Shown here piece by piece: positions 43,601-51,771 of a DNA stretch of 64,000 nt (the first letter of the stretch is position 1; each line of letters starts with the position of its first letter). The notes beneath the pieces were generated by a model. That model made no database searches, was not told where the DNA came from, and was given only the letters and a program-made list of their open reading frames with translations. Source of the stretch: Methanomassiliicoccales archaeon PtaU1.Bin124 (GTDB lineage Archaea > Thermoplasmatota > Thermoplasmata > Methanomassiliicoccales > UBA472); assembly GCA_002067865.1 (NCBI GenBank), contig MVRC01000012.1:157395-221394 (forward strand). Reading direction: 5' to 3'. Made by a program: the position numbers and the translations under genes.

Positions 43601-43980
43601 TTGAACGTGGGCAACCATCCGGAGACCGGTCCGGAGAGGGAGAACGTCACGTTGACATAGGTCTTGTTCGACAGGGTGGATAACCGTTCTGCCAGGCCAT
43701 CGAGGGCGCCGATGTCCCCCTTATCGATGGTCCATGAACCATCGATGTAGTTGGTAAAGACCCTCTGCCGGACATACGAGGTCATCGTCTTGTTGTTGAC
43801 ACAGATGACGACCTTCTGCTGCTCGAAATTCGTCTCGTTCCCAACCTTGGGAGAACCGCCGATGTTGAGCCAGGAGAGGTCGACCCCCGCCGGTGAGACG
43901 CGCTGGAACGCGCCGAAAAGCGTGGTGACCATTAGCGTGGCCACTATCACTATCGCCACCGACTTGACCAGCAGCTTCAA
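40606..43980 (-). CDS. Large surface protein with degenerate transglutaminase domain and SdrD-B-like domains
   Basis: A 1124-residue protein: signal/anchor helix (VAIVIVATLMVTTLFGAF), transglutaminase-like core (about 205-315), two SdrD/B-type repeats (about 345-425, GYCFIDADRDGVRDFYEKN; about 445-525, GVVYYDKDHDGGRDANENG), Ig-like domains, a membrane helix (about 965-985), then a cytoplasmic DUF4129-like domain (LYYRLKGTLPERSLDELVR). In the core all three catalytic positions are changed: Ser251 for Cys (GNSLTFATAF), Phe295 for His, Asn311 for Asp (GWMTVNPTP). Start TTG with AGAAGGGG upstream. First gene of the MoxR operon; TATA near 44040. Confidence 0.85.
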   Translation of the reverse strand: MKLLVKSVAIVIVATLMVTTLFGAFQRVSPAGVDLSWLNIGGSPKVGNETNFEQQKVVICVNNKTMTSYVRQRVFTNYIDGSWTIDKGDIGALDGLAERLSTLSNKTYVNVTFSLSGPVSGWLPTFKNLYNATSTTGALLQSDMYDMVGANGRVNGSIFLHYVVQEFDERLLKDLTLIDLDGYMDVPEDLQYSLTYRLDAIGRVEDPYQMVKKICQNISEHTYSSKNKNGQNLTGDQLLTAFLNGNADGNSLTFATAFVLLSRMANVPARLVQGYHINANVTTQYIDLGSITNKFYYAEVYFPETGWMTVNPTPLTSTSDSISGDNGSNDGGQDDPVVTPTTCRLSGYCFIDADRDGVRDFYEKNAPYAWIYLDNATQRYEAIANETGYFYIPYVLPGEYFIHGYCEDNNTMKTTYVQQWRAIDGTMSSYEIEIPLLDNSASEPWGVVYYDKDHDGGRDANENGMEGVVVHMFCNGTTGTYETTRTTGPSGAFSFSTDVTMVNCTIWIDVPDGWTSNVISYGLFNDVYSLRDVNFGLYRPDFVPYATNTTLYFFDDEISRGISYNIYVLINSTVSANGLRALAYLSPDKDYRNGILIGAGVITTGTCAVRCHVPLDAPFGNFNIIVRTIGNDLFAGSDSDPVVRVKGTSYLEAGDSMYETNKTVMVPINLFEYGTHTPIAGEEVHLQYLGTTVSATTDEKGIALVPMYFTGSGRIWIDATYYGSNDWSTAMLDWPVTAYDRELTVYTDVLVIGEMNTLSGALTIGPMTPGIGNISIALGPDAAIEFWTETDGSFTSTVIVPSDLLPGERSCEVRFAGNPVSSISLTLLSRPMLEIDEDERTLKVTLLAENNEPLRDQTIWFETPSGRTSFVTDNNGKTIIPIDRGTSYTATLDYDGNALYASTSRSITISAKPFDYLILLPFVVIGIGAVAAYGLRSHWKEKREETAASASAEPVRPALMTSDKISFSLGNAEGMPLVWREDDPLLLIVKGQPGPSRIDLGDGTSESFDLKDGPKSIEKAYPRGEYMLTAVTAGERTEGLLRAVDYREEVVSLFQQALAIWKEKDPGITDGMCARELYYRLKGTLPERSLDELVRMFELAEYSHHPIGRAEYETAWKAFKDVTQ

Positions 43981-44146
43981 CTTTTCCCCTTCTCCCCCGA
44001 GTCTTGGTTAAGTTGGGCGATTCTATTTCCATATCAGACTTTTAAACTTGCGATTGGACGGGTCGGTCGGAGAATCCGTCCTCCGGTCCGCATTGATGGT
44101 AATAAATACCTAATGCGATGTTTTTCCGACTTGGCCAGCATCTAAG

Positions 44147-44476
44147 GTGCACAGGGAATCGGTGGATGAAGTGAGCGGGGCCTTCAAGCAATGGATGGAG
44201 AGGCGTGACGCCGAGAAGGATCTGGACGACCAGCGCAGGAAGGAGGTCAAGGATGCCATCACCGCGCTGATTGGCGACGCGGGCGATTCATCGGCGGAAC
44301 TGGCAGAGATCAAGGAGATGGTCAAGGAGAACCAGGTCCAGGAGGAGAGAAGGCCAGAACCTCCAAAGCTGGGCGATGATGAGGACGATAATCATACTTG
44401 TCCGAAATGTGGCAGGGCGATGGAAGAAGGGGATGAGCGCTGCCAGTATTGCGGTGCATCATTAGCAAAAAGGTGA
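44147..44476 (+). CDS. Small zinc-ribbon protein
   Basis: A 109-residue protein: charged coiled N-terminal half (MERRDAEKDLDDQRRKEVKD, ELAEIKEMVKENQVQEER) and a C-terminal zinc ribbon, CPKCGRAMEEGDERCQYCG. The GTG at 44147 is the first start after the TATA-like TAATAAATACC (near 44100-44110); later in-frame GTG codons (44162, 44171) are possible. It is divergent from the pseudo-transglutaminase operon and could regulate or bind part of it. Function unknown. Confidence 0.7.
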   Translation: MHRESVDEVSGAFKQWMERRDAEKDLDDQRRKEVKDAITALIGDAGDSSAELAEIKEMVKENQVQEERRPEPPKLGDDEDDNHTCPKCGRAMEEGDERCQYCGASLAKR

Positions 44477-44539
44477 CAAAAATCCGTATATTCGGTGTAA
44501 TCGAAAATTTTATTTTTCGCATTTGATTAATACTGGCAT

Positions 44540-44896
44540 GTGGTAAAGATTAAACAAACCAAAAATTTTTACTTTGATGGGCCCGAAGGAATTACCTATG
44601 TGGACCTCATCGCAATCCTGGCTTATGTTAAGAAAAGAGGTTCCGTTTTGGAATTGAAGGCCGTCGAGAAAAAATGGAATTGTTTTGGTAGAAATGACGA
44701 TATCTCATCTCTTCTTCGAAATGTCTCTATCGACAAAGTAGTCATCGGTCGGATTGGCGATACCGTCCATATTAAGATCGTCGATCGCCCATGGGCCGAT
44801 TATCTGGCAATGAAGTTCGGTAAAGAACAACCTCATCACGGTCAACCAATTCTTGCGTCGGAAACTAGAAATCAACATATAAAAAATTATAAGTAA
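44540..44896 (+). CDS. Hypothetical protein
   Basis: A 118-residue protein with GTG start (TATA-like TTTGATTAATAC just upstream, so possibly leaderless). It contains ITYVDLIAILAYVKKRGSVL, a possible helix pair, then beta-like VVIGRIGDTVHIKIVDRP. Not recognised. The base composition is more AT-rich than its neighbours. It is 33 bp before a winged-helix gene on the same strand; a small DNA-binding protein is one option. Confidence 0.55.
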   Translation: MVKIKQTKNFYFDGPEGITYVDLIAILAYVKKRGSVLELKAVEKKWNCFGRNDDISSLLRNVSIDKVVIGRIGDTVHIKIVDRPWADYLAMKFGKEQPHHGQPILASETRNQHIKNYK

Positions 44897-44929
44897 CTTA
44901 TATTATATTTACAGTTAAGGAGACCTGGT

Positions 44930-45385
44930 ATGAGCATAGAAAAGACCACGCGGACAAGATCCGAACCCTTTGGTGGACTGATGCCTGATACGGTACAAGG
45001 TCGGGTGCTCCAAGAACTTGCGGCGGACCCCTTTTCCATGTACGCACCAAAAACAATGGCAGAACTCACCGATTGTTCTTTGATCAGCGTTTCCCGCGCG
45101 CTTAAGAAACTGGAGACCAAAGGGCTTCTATCAAACGTTTCAAAAGATAAGCAACATCCCATGTTTATCGTTCGGGAGGGTTCACGGGTCATCAACGCAT
45201 TGATCTTCCTTTCATTGGCCTGGCAGGATGATATGGATGGGACTGATCTGATGGATGAGGGCGTCAGAGACTATGCAAAAAACAGTCTGGACATGAGAGT
45301 TGTCAGGAAGGGTGACATCTCATCGGCCAGGAGGGAAGAGGGCCACACCATAACACCTGCCCTTAGGAGATCAAGGCCATCATGA
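44930..45385 (+). CDS. Winged-helix transcriptional regulator
   Basis: A 151-residue protein with a winged helix at about 25-90: QGRVLQELAADPFSMYAPKTMAELTDCSLISVSRALKKLETKGLLSN, a clear helix-turn-helix (TMAELTDCSLISVSRALKKL region) followed by a wing (KDKQHPMFIVREGSR). GGAGACC lies 8 nt before the ATG and TATA-like AACTTATATTA about 35 bp upstream. The C-terminal 55 residues have no recognised domain. It may regulate the surface protease gene that begins 61 bp downstream. Confidence 0.8.
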   Translation: MSIEKTTRTRSEPFGGLMPDTVQGRVLQELAADPFSMYAPKTMAELTDCSLISVSRALKKLETKGLLSNVSKDKQHPMFIVREGSRVINALIFLSLAWQDDMDGTDLMDEGVRDYAKNSLDMRVVRKGDISSARREEGHTITPALRRSRPS

Positions 45386-45446
45386 TATTCTCCGCCTTCA
45401 ACAAAATCTGACAAAACCTTATCTATCCAGCTTCCTTTCTTCTCTC

Positions 45447-48400
45447 ATGGCCTCGTCCAGACGTGTTGCCGGGCGAATGATGTTATTCCTTGGTTCTTTG
45501 ATCTTCATCGCGGTCCTGTGCTCCACCCAGGCGGCGGGCGCCCAGGCCGGGTCGGATAAGGTCCTGGCGAACACCTGGACGATCATGGTCTATCTGGATG
45601 GGGACAACAATCTGGAAGAGGACGCCATCGGCGACTTCTTGGAGATGGCCACGGCCCCCACCACGGACAATGTGAACATCGTCGTACAGATGGACCGGAT
45701 CGAGGGCTTCGATACCAGCTATGGGGATTGGACCGGCACCATGAGGTTCCATGTCACCTCGGGCCTGACGCCCATGCCGGACCATGCCGAAATGGACCTG
45801 GACGAAGTGAATATGGCAGACCCCGCTTCTTTGACAGACTTCATCGACTGGAGCCTGACCAACTACCCTGCGCAGAACTACATGCTGGTCATGTGGGACC
45901 ATGGCGGCAATTGGGGAGGGGTGTGCCAGGACTACTCCAGCTCGTACCAGATCATGGGCCTCACCGAGGTCAACTCTTCCTTGGCGGCAGTGAAGTCATT
46001 GCATTCCGAGTTCCATCTCACCATCCTCGGTTTCGACGCCTGCATCATGGCCGGGATGGAGATATGCGCGGAGCTGCACCAGTATACGGATTATTTCATC
46101 TTCTCGGAGCTGAACGAGCCCGGGTATGGGTGGAACTACGAGCTCAGTCTGAACTGGCTCACCTCTAACTACGCCGCGAAGGGGGAGGCGGTCGCCACCA
46201 GGTTCGCCCTTGATTACATCGATTCGTACACCCTGCCCATCTATTACGAGGCGGAGGTCTCGATGAGCGTCGTCAACTCCAGTCATGTTCCGGAGATGAT
46301 GACCTCGCTCGACGCGCTGGCAAAGAACATGTCCGCTTCCGCCAGCGCCTATCACAATTACATCTCCGCCAGCCGTTCGTACGGGCTATTCCTCAGCAGC
46401 AATGTCGACCTTTTGATGTTCGCAGAGGCGATGAGGGACAACTGCCTGGACAGCTCGCTGCACCAGAACGCGTACGATCTCTACATCGCTACATCGAAGG
46501 CCATCGTCTACAGCGGTGTCAACGACCTGCCTGGAGGTGAGGACTGCAGCGTGCTGCATGGCCTGGGCCTCTACATGCCTGCCAGCTTCTATTCCTACAA
46601 CAGCGATTACGAGCTCCTCGGCTTGGCCTTGATCGCCGAGACGCATTGGGAGGAGGCGCTGCATGCCTGGTTCACCGCCGATGCCGCCAGCAACGCCGCG
46701 CCCTCGATCGCTGCCTATTCCCCCACGGCGGACCTGACGATGATCCCGGGCGACCTGCAGGCGTTCAGCGTGACCGTGAGCGATGCCGACCCGGACGCCA
46801 TCCAGTACTATTGGTACCTGGACGGGGCATTGGTCCTTTCCATCCTGTCCCCGGGAGTGAACTACGGGCCTGCCGTGGAGGACATCGGGACGCACACCCT
46901 GGAAGTGGTGGTATGGGACGGTGCCGCCACGCAGGGCCATACCTGGAGCATCACCGTGGCCGCGTCGATCATCACCACTCCCACACTGACCGGAACGGCA
47001 GGACATGATGGCTGGTATCGCAGCGATGTGTCTGTCAGCTTCAGTGTGGATGACAACACCGGCTCCGGGGTCGAATTCACCAATTACTCCCTGGACGGAG
47101 GGGCATGGACCACCTATTCCGGCTCGCTCATCATCACGGCAGAGGGGACGCATACCCTGCAATTCTTCTCTCATAGCTTCGATGGTAAGGATGAAGAGGT
47201 CCAATCCATCGTCATCAAGATCGACCAGACGATGCCCTCGATGACCGCGGAGGTCAGCACTTACAAGGTATGGCTGAACGGCACCGATGCGGTCAGCGGC
47301 GTCTACCACATCTACTACCGCCTGGATGGAGGGTCATGGGTCATCTATCAGGGGGCGTTCCAGACCGCCTCCGGCTTCCATCACGCCCTCGATTTCTATG
47401 TTGAGGACTATGGTGGTAACATCATCGCCACCGCCACGATCGAGTTCGGAACGAACGACTCCATGACCCCGACCTCCGGCCATACCATCACCAACCCCAC
47501 CGGCAGCGATGGATGGTACGTCATCGCGCCGAACGTCTGGCTGACCGGTTCGGACGATGGCGGTTCTGGTCTCAAGGGGATCTATTACAGCATCGCCGGA
47601 GGGGCCTGGACCAAATACACAGCCATGGTCACGATCAACGTGCAGGGGACGGTGCAGTTCCGCTACTACGCGGTCGACAACTTCGGCAACACCGAGGGAG
47701 TGCATTCCTTCACGGTAAAAGTGGACACCGTCGACCCGGAGACGCATCTGTTCGAGATGACCGGATTCTCCTATGGGTGGGGGAATGCCACCTCGACATA
47801 TGCGGTGATCCCGGAGGATGTCACTTCCGGACCCGCCTCCACCTATTATCGCATCGATAACGGCACATGGACTCCGTACACCGCCCCGCTCTCCTTCGAC
47901 CAGGATGGGGTCTTCTTCATCGAGTTCTATGCGGTGGACGCGGCCGGGAACGTGGGTCCGATCGTGAACGTGACATTGAGGTTCGATGTCACATCACCAG
48001 ATTGCTATACCGTCATCGAAGGGCGTACCGATTCGGTCGGGACGTACCTCGATCTGGTCAACGTGACATTGGTGGGAAGCGATGTCGGCAGCGGCGTGGC
48101 CGGTTACGAGGTGAGCCTGGACGGCGGAGACTGGCAGCAATGCGGTGCCAAGTTCGATCTGGAGCTGGCGAACGGCACTCACTTGCTGCTCTACCGAGCC
48201 ATCGATATCACTGGCAATACCGGCGCCACCGGATCGACGACCTTCACCCTGGTGCATCCGACCGACCCCGCCCCGGTGGACGACCTGAAGGTGGAGGCGA
48301 AGGACGGCAATCTGGTCCTCACCTGGACCGCGCCGGACAATGGCGGAACGCCGATCACCGCTTACGTCATCTACCGCTCCACTGACAGTGGCGTGATGGT

Positions 48401-48638
48401 GCTGTATGACGTGACCACCAATACGACTTACACGGACCGGAACGTGGAGCAGGAGAAGGAGTACACCTACCAGGTCGTGGCCGCCAACATCATCAACACC
48501 AGCATATCGTCCAATTCCGCCTTGGGGAAGGTGCCGAAGCCCAGCGCGATCGGTCTGGACATAATACTGATATTGCTCGTCGTGGTCGCAGCGATCGTCA
48601 CGGCGGTGTTATTGTTACGTGTAAGGAGAAAGATGTGA
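45447..48638 (+). CDS. Clostripain-like (C11) surface protease with Ig-like repeats
   Basis: A 1063-residue protein: signal peptide (MMLFLGSLIFIAVLCSTQAAGA), peptidase C11 domain (about 42-410) with His152 in MWDHGGNWGG and Cys199 in GFDACIMAG, a PKD/Ig-like domain (about 415-510), four repeats of about 95 residues with YSLDGGAW-type cores (near 550, 630, 715, 805, 900), a fibronectin III domain (about 950-1035, DGNLVLTWTAPDNGGTPITA), and a C-terminal membrane helix followed by RVRRKM. It is therefore anchored outside the cell. TATA-like CTTATCTATCC lies 22-32 bp before the ATG (leaderless). Confidence 0.93.
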   Translation: MASSRRVAGRMMLFLGSLIFIAVLCSTQAAGAQAGSDKVLANTWTIMVYLDGDNNLEEDAIGDFLEMATAPTTDNVNIVVQMDRIEGFDTSYGDWTGTMRFHVTSGLTPMPDHAEMDLDEVNMADPASLTDFIDWSLTNYPAQNYMLVMWDHGGNWGGVCQDYSSSYQIMGLTEVNSSLAAVKSLHSEFHLTILGFDACIMAGMEICAELHQYTDYFIFSELNEPGYGWNYELSLNWLTSNYAAKGEAVATRFALDYIDSYTLPIYYEAEVSMSVVNSSHVPEMMTSLDALAKNMSASASAYHNYISASRSYGLFLSSNVDLLMFAEAMRDNCLDSSLHQNAYDLYIATSKAIVYSGVNDLPGGEDCSVLHGLGLYMPASFYSYNSDYELLGLALIAETHWEEALHAWFTADAASNAAPSIAAYSPTADLTMIPGDLQAFSVTVSDADPDAIQYYWYLDGALVLSILSPGVNYGPAVEDIGTHTLEVVVWDGAATQGHTWSITVAASIITTPTLTGTAGHDGWYRSDVSVSFSVDDNTGSGVEFTNYSLDGGAWTTYSGSLIITAEGTHTLQFFSHSFDGKDEEVQSIVIKIDQTMPSMTAEVSTYKVWLNGTDAVSGVYHIYYRLDGGSWVIYQGAFQTASGFHHALDFYVEDYGGNIIATATIEFGTNDSMTPTSGHTITNPTGSDGWYVIAPNVWLTGSDDGGSGLKGIYYSIAGGAWTKYTAMVTINVQGTVQFRYYAVDNFGNTEGVHSFTVKVDTVDPETHLFEMTGFSYGWGNATSTYAVIPEDVTSGPASTYYRIDNGTWTPYTAPLSFDQDGVFFIEFYAVDAAGNVGPIVNVTLRFDVTSPDCYTVIEGRTDSVGTYLDLVNVTLVGSDVGSGVAGYEVSLDGGDWQQCGAKFDLELANGTHLLLYRAIDITGNTGATGSTTFTLVHPTDPAPVDDLKVEAKDGNLVLTWTAPDNGGTPITAYVIYRSTDSGVMVLYDVTTNTTYTDRNVEQEKEYTYQVVAANIINTSISSNSALGKVPKPSAIGLDIILILLVVVAAIVTAVLLLRVRRKM

Positions 48639-48668
48639 GAGTTCCTTGATGGTCACCTTAGATACGAT

Positions 48669-48878
48669 ATGGCCAGATCGGTCGCTCCCTTCCGAGATGA
48701 ACCTAGAATGAAGGAGGGATTGAGCAATATCAAAGAGAAATTCTCTACCATCAATTCCTTTGGTCCGGCGTGGGTTGGAGAGTTCATGGCTTCTGCTGAC
48801 CCTCAGATGAAACGGAGACACCAAGCGGACTCCTTCGTTTTGGTCAGACAGTTCATCGACCATCTGGATAAGTTATGA
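48669..48878 (+). CDS. Possible small hypothetical protein
   Basis: A 69-codon ORF with protein-like composition (IKEKFSTINSFGPAWVGEFM, QADSFVLVRQFIDHLDKL) in the 250-bp gap between the protease and permease genes. There is no ribosome binding site and no clear promoter, and the opposite strand also has a frame (48615-48863) that looks less natural. It could be read through from the protease mRNA or not be a gene. Confidence 0.3.
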   Translation: MARSVAPFRDEPRMKEGLSNIKEKFSTINSFGPAWVGEFMASADPQMKRRHQADSFVLVRQFIDHLDKL

Positions 48879-48888
48879 GTTCCCAAAA

Positions 48889-51771
48889 TTACTCCGCCGG
48901 TTCCCTCTCCTGGCTCTGGAACAGGCCCATGGCCAGGTAAGCGGTGATCAGTATCACGGCCAGGATGACCGCGTCCCACAGGACGACGTCGATGCCCCAG
49001 CCCTGATATCTCAGGCCGCTCTGCTTCAGTATGGTCATCCAGGAGACGTAGTAGAGGACGTTCGCCGATACCAGGCCGACCACTAGACCGGCCAAGGACG
49101 GGATGGCAAGCTCCCTCAGCATCGTGCCCTGGCGCTGCCTTTTCCTCATCCCCAACGAACGGAGCAGACCGGTCTCCCTCTCCCTCAGCTGGGAGACATG
49201 GAGCATCTGTGCGACCAGGCCGGCCGTGAGCGAGAAGGACGTTGCGATCAGCAGCGAATCGAACATCCTGGTCCATTCGGTGATGCTTCTGTCGACCCAG
49301 GCCTTGGTGCTGCCGATGTCGATGACCATGAGGTCGGCCGGGAAGACCACGCTGCGCAGCATGTCCGACTGGACCATGGCGTCCAGGCCGTCCTTGTAAT
49401 CGATGGCGATGATCGTGGGGTGGGTGACGTTCATGGCCGAGGAGACCAGACCGCTGCCGACGAACACCGCCAGCAGGAACCGCTGCCTGGTGATGCCGAC
49501 GATGGTGACGTCGGACGCCCCGCCCGTTTCGTTCATGATGCGGACCTTGGAGCCGATCCCGGCCTTCTCCCCGGGATGGAGCAGGTCTGAGTAGGAGTTG
49601 ACCATCTCCGAATCGACGATGGCCAGGGTGGTGTTGGTGGAGACGGCGTTCCACACCTCCTCCTCGCTGGTGAAATTGGCATGGTCGTAGTTGGTCAGGC
49701 CCAGGCCGAACGTTCCTATCAGCGATCGGTCCATGCCCACGACGTAGTACTTCATCCCGCCCGATGTGATGTTGCCGACCGGATCGATCAATATGCGCTG
49801 CAGGCCGGCATAGATCGGCGTGACCGCGCTGATGTTCGCCGACCACAGCACCCCGTTGGTGTCGTTCACCATCTTCCAGACATCGGCATCGGTCTGGCCC
49901 AGATCGGGCCGGAGGACGACCGCGTCGATGCTGGCCGCCCCCTCCTGGAACTGCGCGTCGATGTTGGTGCGGGCCATGGCCAGCATGGACGAGGACAGCG
50001 AGGTGATGAGGAAGAGGGCGGCGATGGAGAGCACGATGATGGTGCGCCTGGAACGGTCCTGGCGCAGATGCTTGATGGAGAGGTAGCGGGAGGCGGTGCA
50101 TCCCTTCAGCTGCTGCAGGACCCACAACGCGCCTGCCGCAGAACGTTCCAGCAGGAGGGAGGCGGCCATGCCCAGGCAGACCAGCAGGACCCCGGCCAAT
50201 GCCAGGAGGGTCGGCAGGCCCGTATCCATCCATCCGTCCCGCACGCCTATGACGAGGACGATGATGAGAACGAAGGAGGCGGAGGTCCAGTAGAGGGAGG
50301 AGGCGCGCAGCCATCTGACCATGCCGGTGATGAGCAGGAGGACCGCCAGCGATGGGAAGGTCAGTTCGTTCCATCCCGCCGCCAGGCCGATCGATGTGAT
50401 CGCCAGGACGATGAGCAGGGCGGCGATGATTATGCCGTCCGCGATCTTCCTCCCGGACCCCTTCTTGATCGGGAGGAGAGAGACGGCCAACGCCGCCATC
50501 AGGGTGCATCCCAGCACCGAAAGGCCTGTCAGCGCCAGCGTGGTCGGGCGGAGCACCAGGCCGACGTTGAAGATGTACCCGGACGGCGCTCCATCACCTC
50601 CGATCAGGAAGAGGAGGAAGAGCGTCGAGGCGGCGAGACCGATCGTCACCCCTGGCAGGGCGCAGACGATGCACTCGGTCGCTCTCATCGCGGCGATCTC
50701 GCCCCGCTTCAGCCCGAGCGAGCGGAAGACCCTGGCGTCCCGGTCCCGGCCCTGCTGGGCCACCGTGATGAACCCCACCACGATGAAGATGCCGGCCATC
50801 ATGGAGAACCCTCCGACCGATCCCAGAGCGGTCAGCGGAACGGCGTAGTCGTCGTGGGCCTTGGCCATCTCGATGGCGCTGTTGTCGTAGACCCCGAGGC
50901 CGAGCGTCGAGAAGGTGGCGTTGAGCACCTGCCCGGTACGTTCGCTCGATGCGTGTACATCGTTTCCATCGGCATCGATGAGGATGCGGTTGAAGCCCCA
51001 GTGTGACTCGCTGACGAGGTTGGTTACGGTGCTGGAGCAGAAGATGGTGGCAGCCGAGGCGGAGAGCTCCCCGATGCCCACTTCCTTCACGATACCGATC
51101 ACGTGCAGCGGCACGGTGATGTTGCCATAGTGGATGAAGACATAGTTGTCGACGGTGACGGGGATGGTCTCGGTGAACGCCCGGTTCACCAATACCTCGT
51201 CCCCCTCCATCTCCCGGTCGAAGTGACCGCCCGAGTACGTGGTGAAGCCGCCGAAGTGTTCCACCGCATCGCCGTACATGGAGATGAGCTGGACATCGGG
51301 GGAGAAGCCGACCAGGTTGCCCCCGACCGCCGGCGCCGAGACGAAGGCGGCCGGGTAGGAAGGCCCGATGGACGATGAGAGCTGGGACAGGACGCCCTGC
51401 AGCTCCGAGGTGTTGTAGAAGCGCGAATCGTCGCGGGAGGCGTTGGTCACGGCGATGTCCACCGGACCTAATGCCGCCCGACCGGACCGGTCCACGAAGT
51501 CGACGAGAGAATCGTTCACCAGCAGCGCCGTTCCCACACCGGCCGTGACGACCGCCACGCCCAGCATGATCAGCAGCGTGCTTCGGCCATGGCGTTTCAC
51601 CTCCTTCCACGCCTGGCGGTTCAGGTACGATGGCTGCAGCAGGACGAGCGCCAGGATGGCTATGAGGAAGAGGACGGCGGCGAAGAGGACCAGGCGGAGG
51701 AAGGTGCATACCAGCCCGGCACCGATCAGACCGACCGCAGCAGGCACCCTCCAGCCGGTCCTGATGCTCAT
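48889..51771 (-). CDS. FtsX/MacB-type ABC permease, two-module
   Basis: A 960-residue protein of the LolC/MacB permease class: N-terminal membrane pair, first extracytoplasmic MacB-PCD domain after STLLIMLGVAVVTAGVGTAL, a three-helix FtsX core (MMAGIFIVVGFITVAQQGRD with SLGLKRGEIAAMRATE), about six middle helices, a second periplasmic domain after RRTIIVLSIAALFLITSLSS, and a second FtsX core near the C-terminus (LLIATSFSLTAGLVAQMLH; SLGMRKRQRQGTMLRELAIP). The ATG overlaps the upstream stop (ATGA). No ABC ATPase gene adjoins it, so it would use one from elsewhere. Confidence 0.9.
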   Translation of the reverse strand: MSIRTGWRVPAAVGLIGAGLVCTFLRLVLFAAVLFLIAILALVLLQPSYLNRQAWKEVKRHGRSTLLIMLGVAVVTAGVGTALLVNDSLVDFVDRSGRAALGPVDIAVTNASRDDSRFYNTSELQGVLSQLSSSIGPSYPAAFVSAPAVGGNLVGFSPDVQLISMYGDAVEHFGGFTTYSGGHFDREMEGDEVLVNRAFTETIPVTVDNYVFIHYGNITVPLHVIGIVKEVGIGELSASAATIFCSSTVTNLVSESHWGFNRILIDADGNDVHASSERTGQVLNATFSTLGLGVYDNSAIEMAKAHDDYAVPLTALGSVGGFSMMAGIFIVVGFITVAQQGRDRDARVFRSLGLKRGEIAAMRATECIVCALPGVTIGLAASTLFLLFLIGGDGAPSGYIFNVGLVLRPTTLALTGLSVLGCTLMAALAVSLLPIKKGSGRKIADGIIIAALLIVLAITSIGLAAGWNELTFPSLAVLLLITGMVRWLRASSLYWTSASFVLIIVLVIGVRDGWMDTGLPTLLALAGVLLVCLGMAASLLLERSAAGALWVLQQLKGCTASRYLSIKHLRQDRSRRTIIVLSIAALFLITSLSSSMLAMARTNIDAQFQEGAASIDAVVLRPDLGQTDADVWKMVNDTNGVLWSANISAVTPIYAGLQRILIDPVGNITSGGMKYYVVGMDRSLIGTFGLGLTNYDHANFTSEEEVWNAVSTNTTLAIVDSEMVNSYSDLLHPGEKAGIGSKVRIMNETGGASDVTIVGITRQRFLLAVFVGSGLVSSAMNVTHPTIIAIDYKDGLDAMVQSDMLRSVVFPADLMVIDIGSTKAWVDRSITEWTRMFDSLLIATSFSLTAGLVAQMLHVSQLRERETGLLRSLGMRKRQRQGTMLRELAIPSLAGLVVGLVSANVLYYVSWMTILKQSGLRYQGWGIDVVLWDAVILAVILITAYLAMGLFQSQEREPAE

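Noticed and set aside
49681-51006. 441-codon plus-strand ORF
   Set aside because: It is antisense to the FtsX-type permease and shows no family features.
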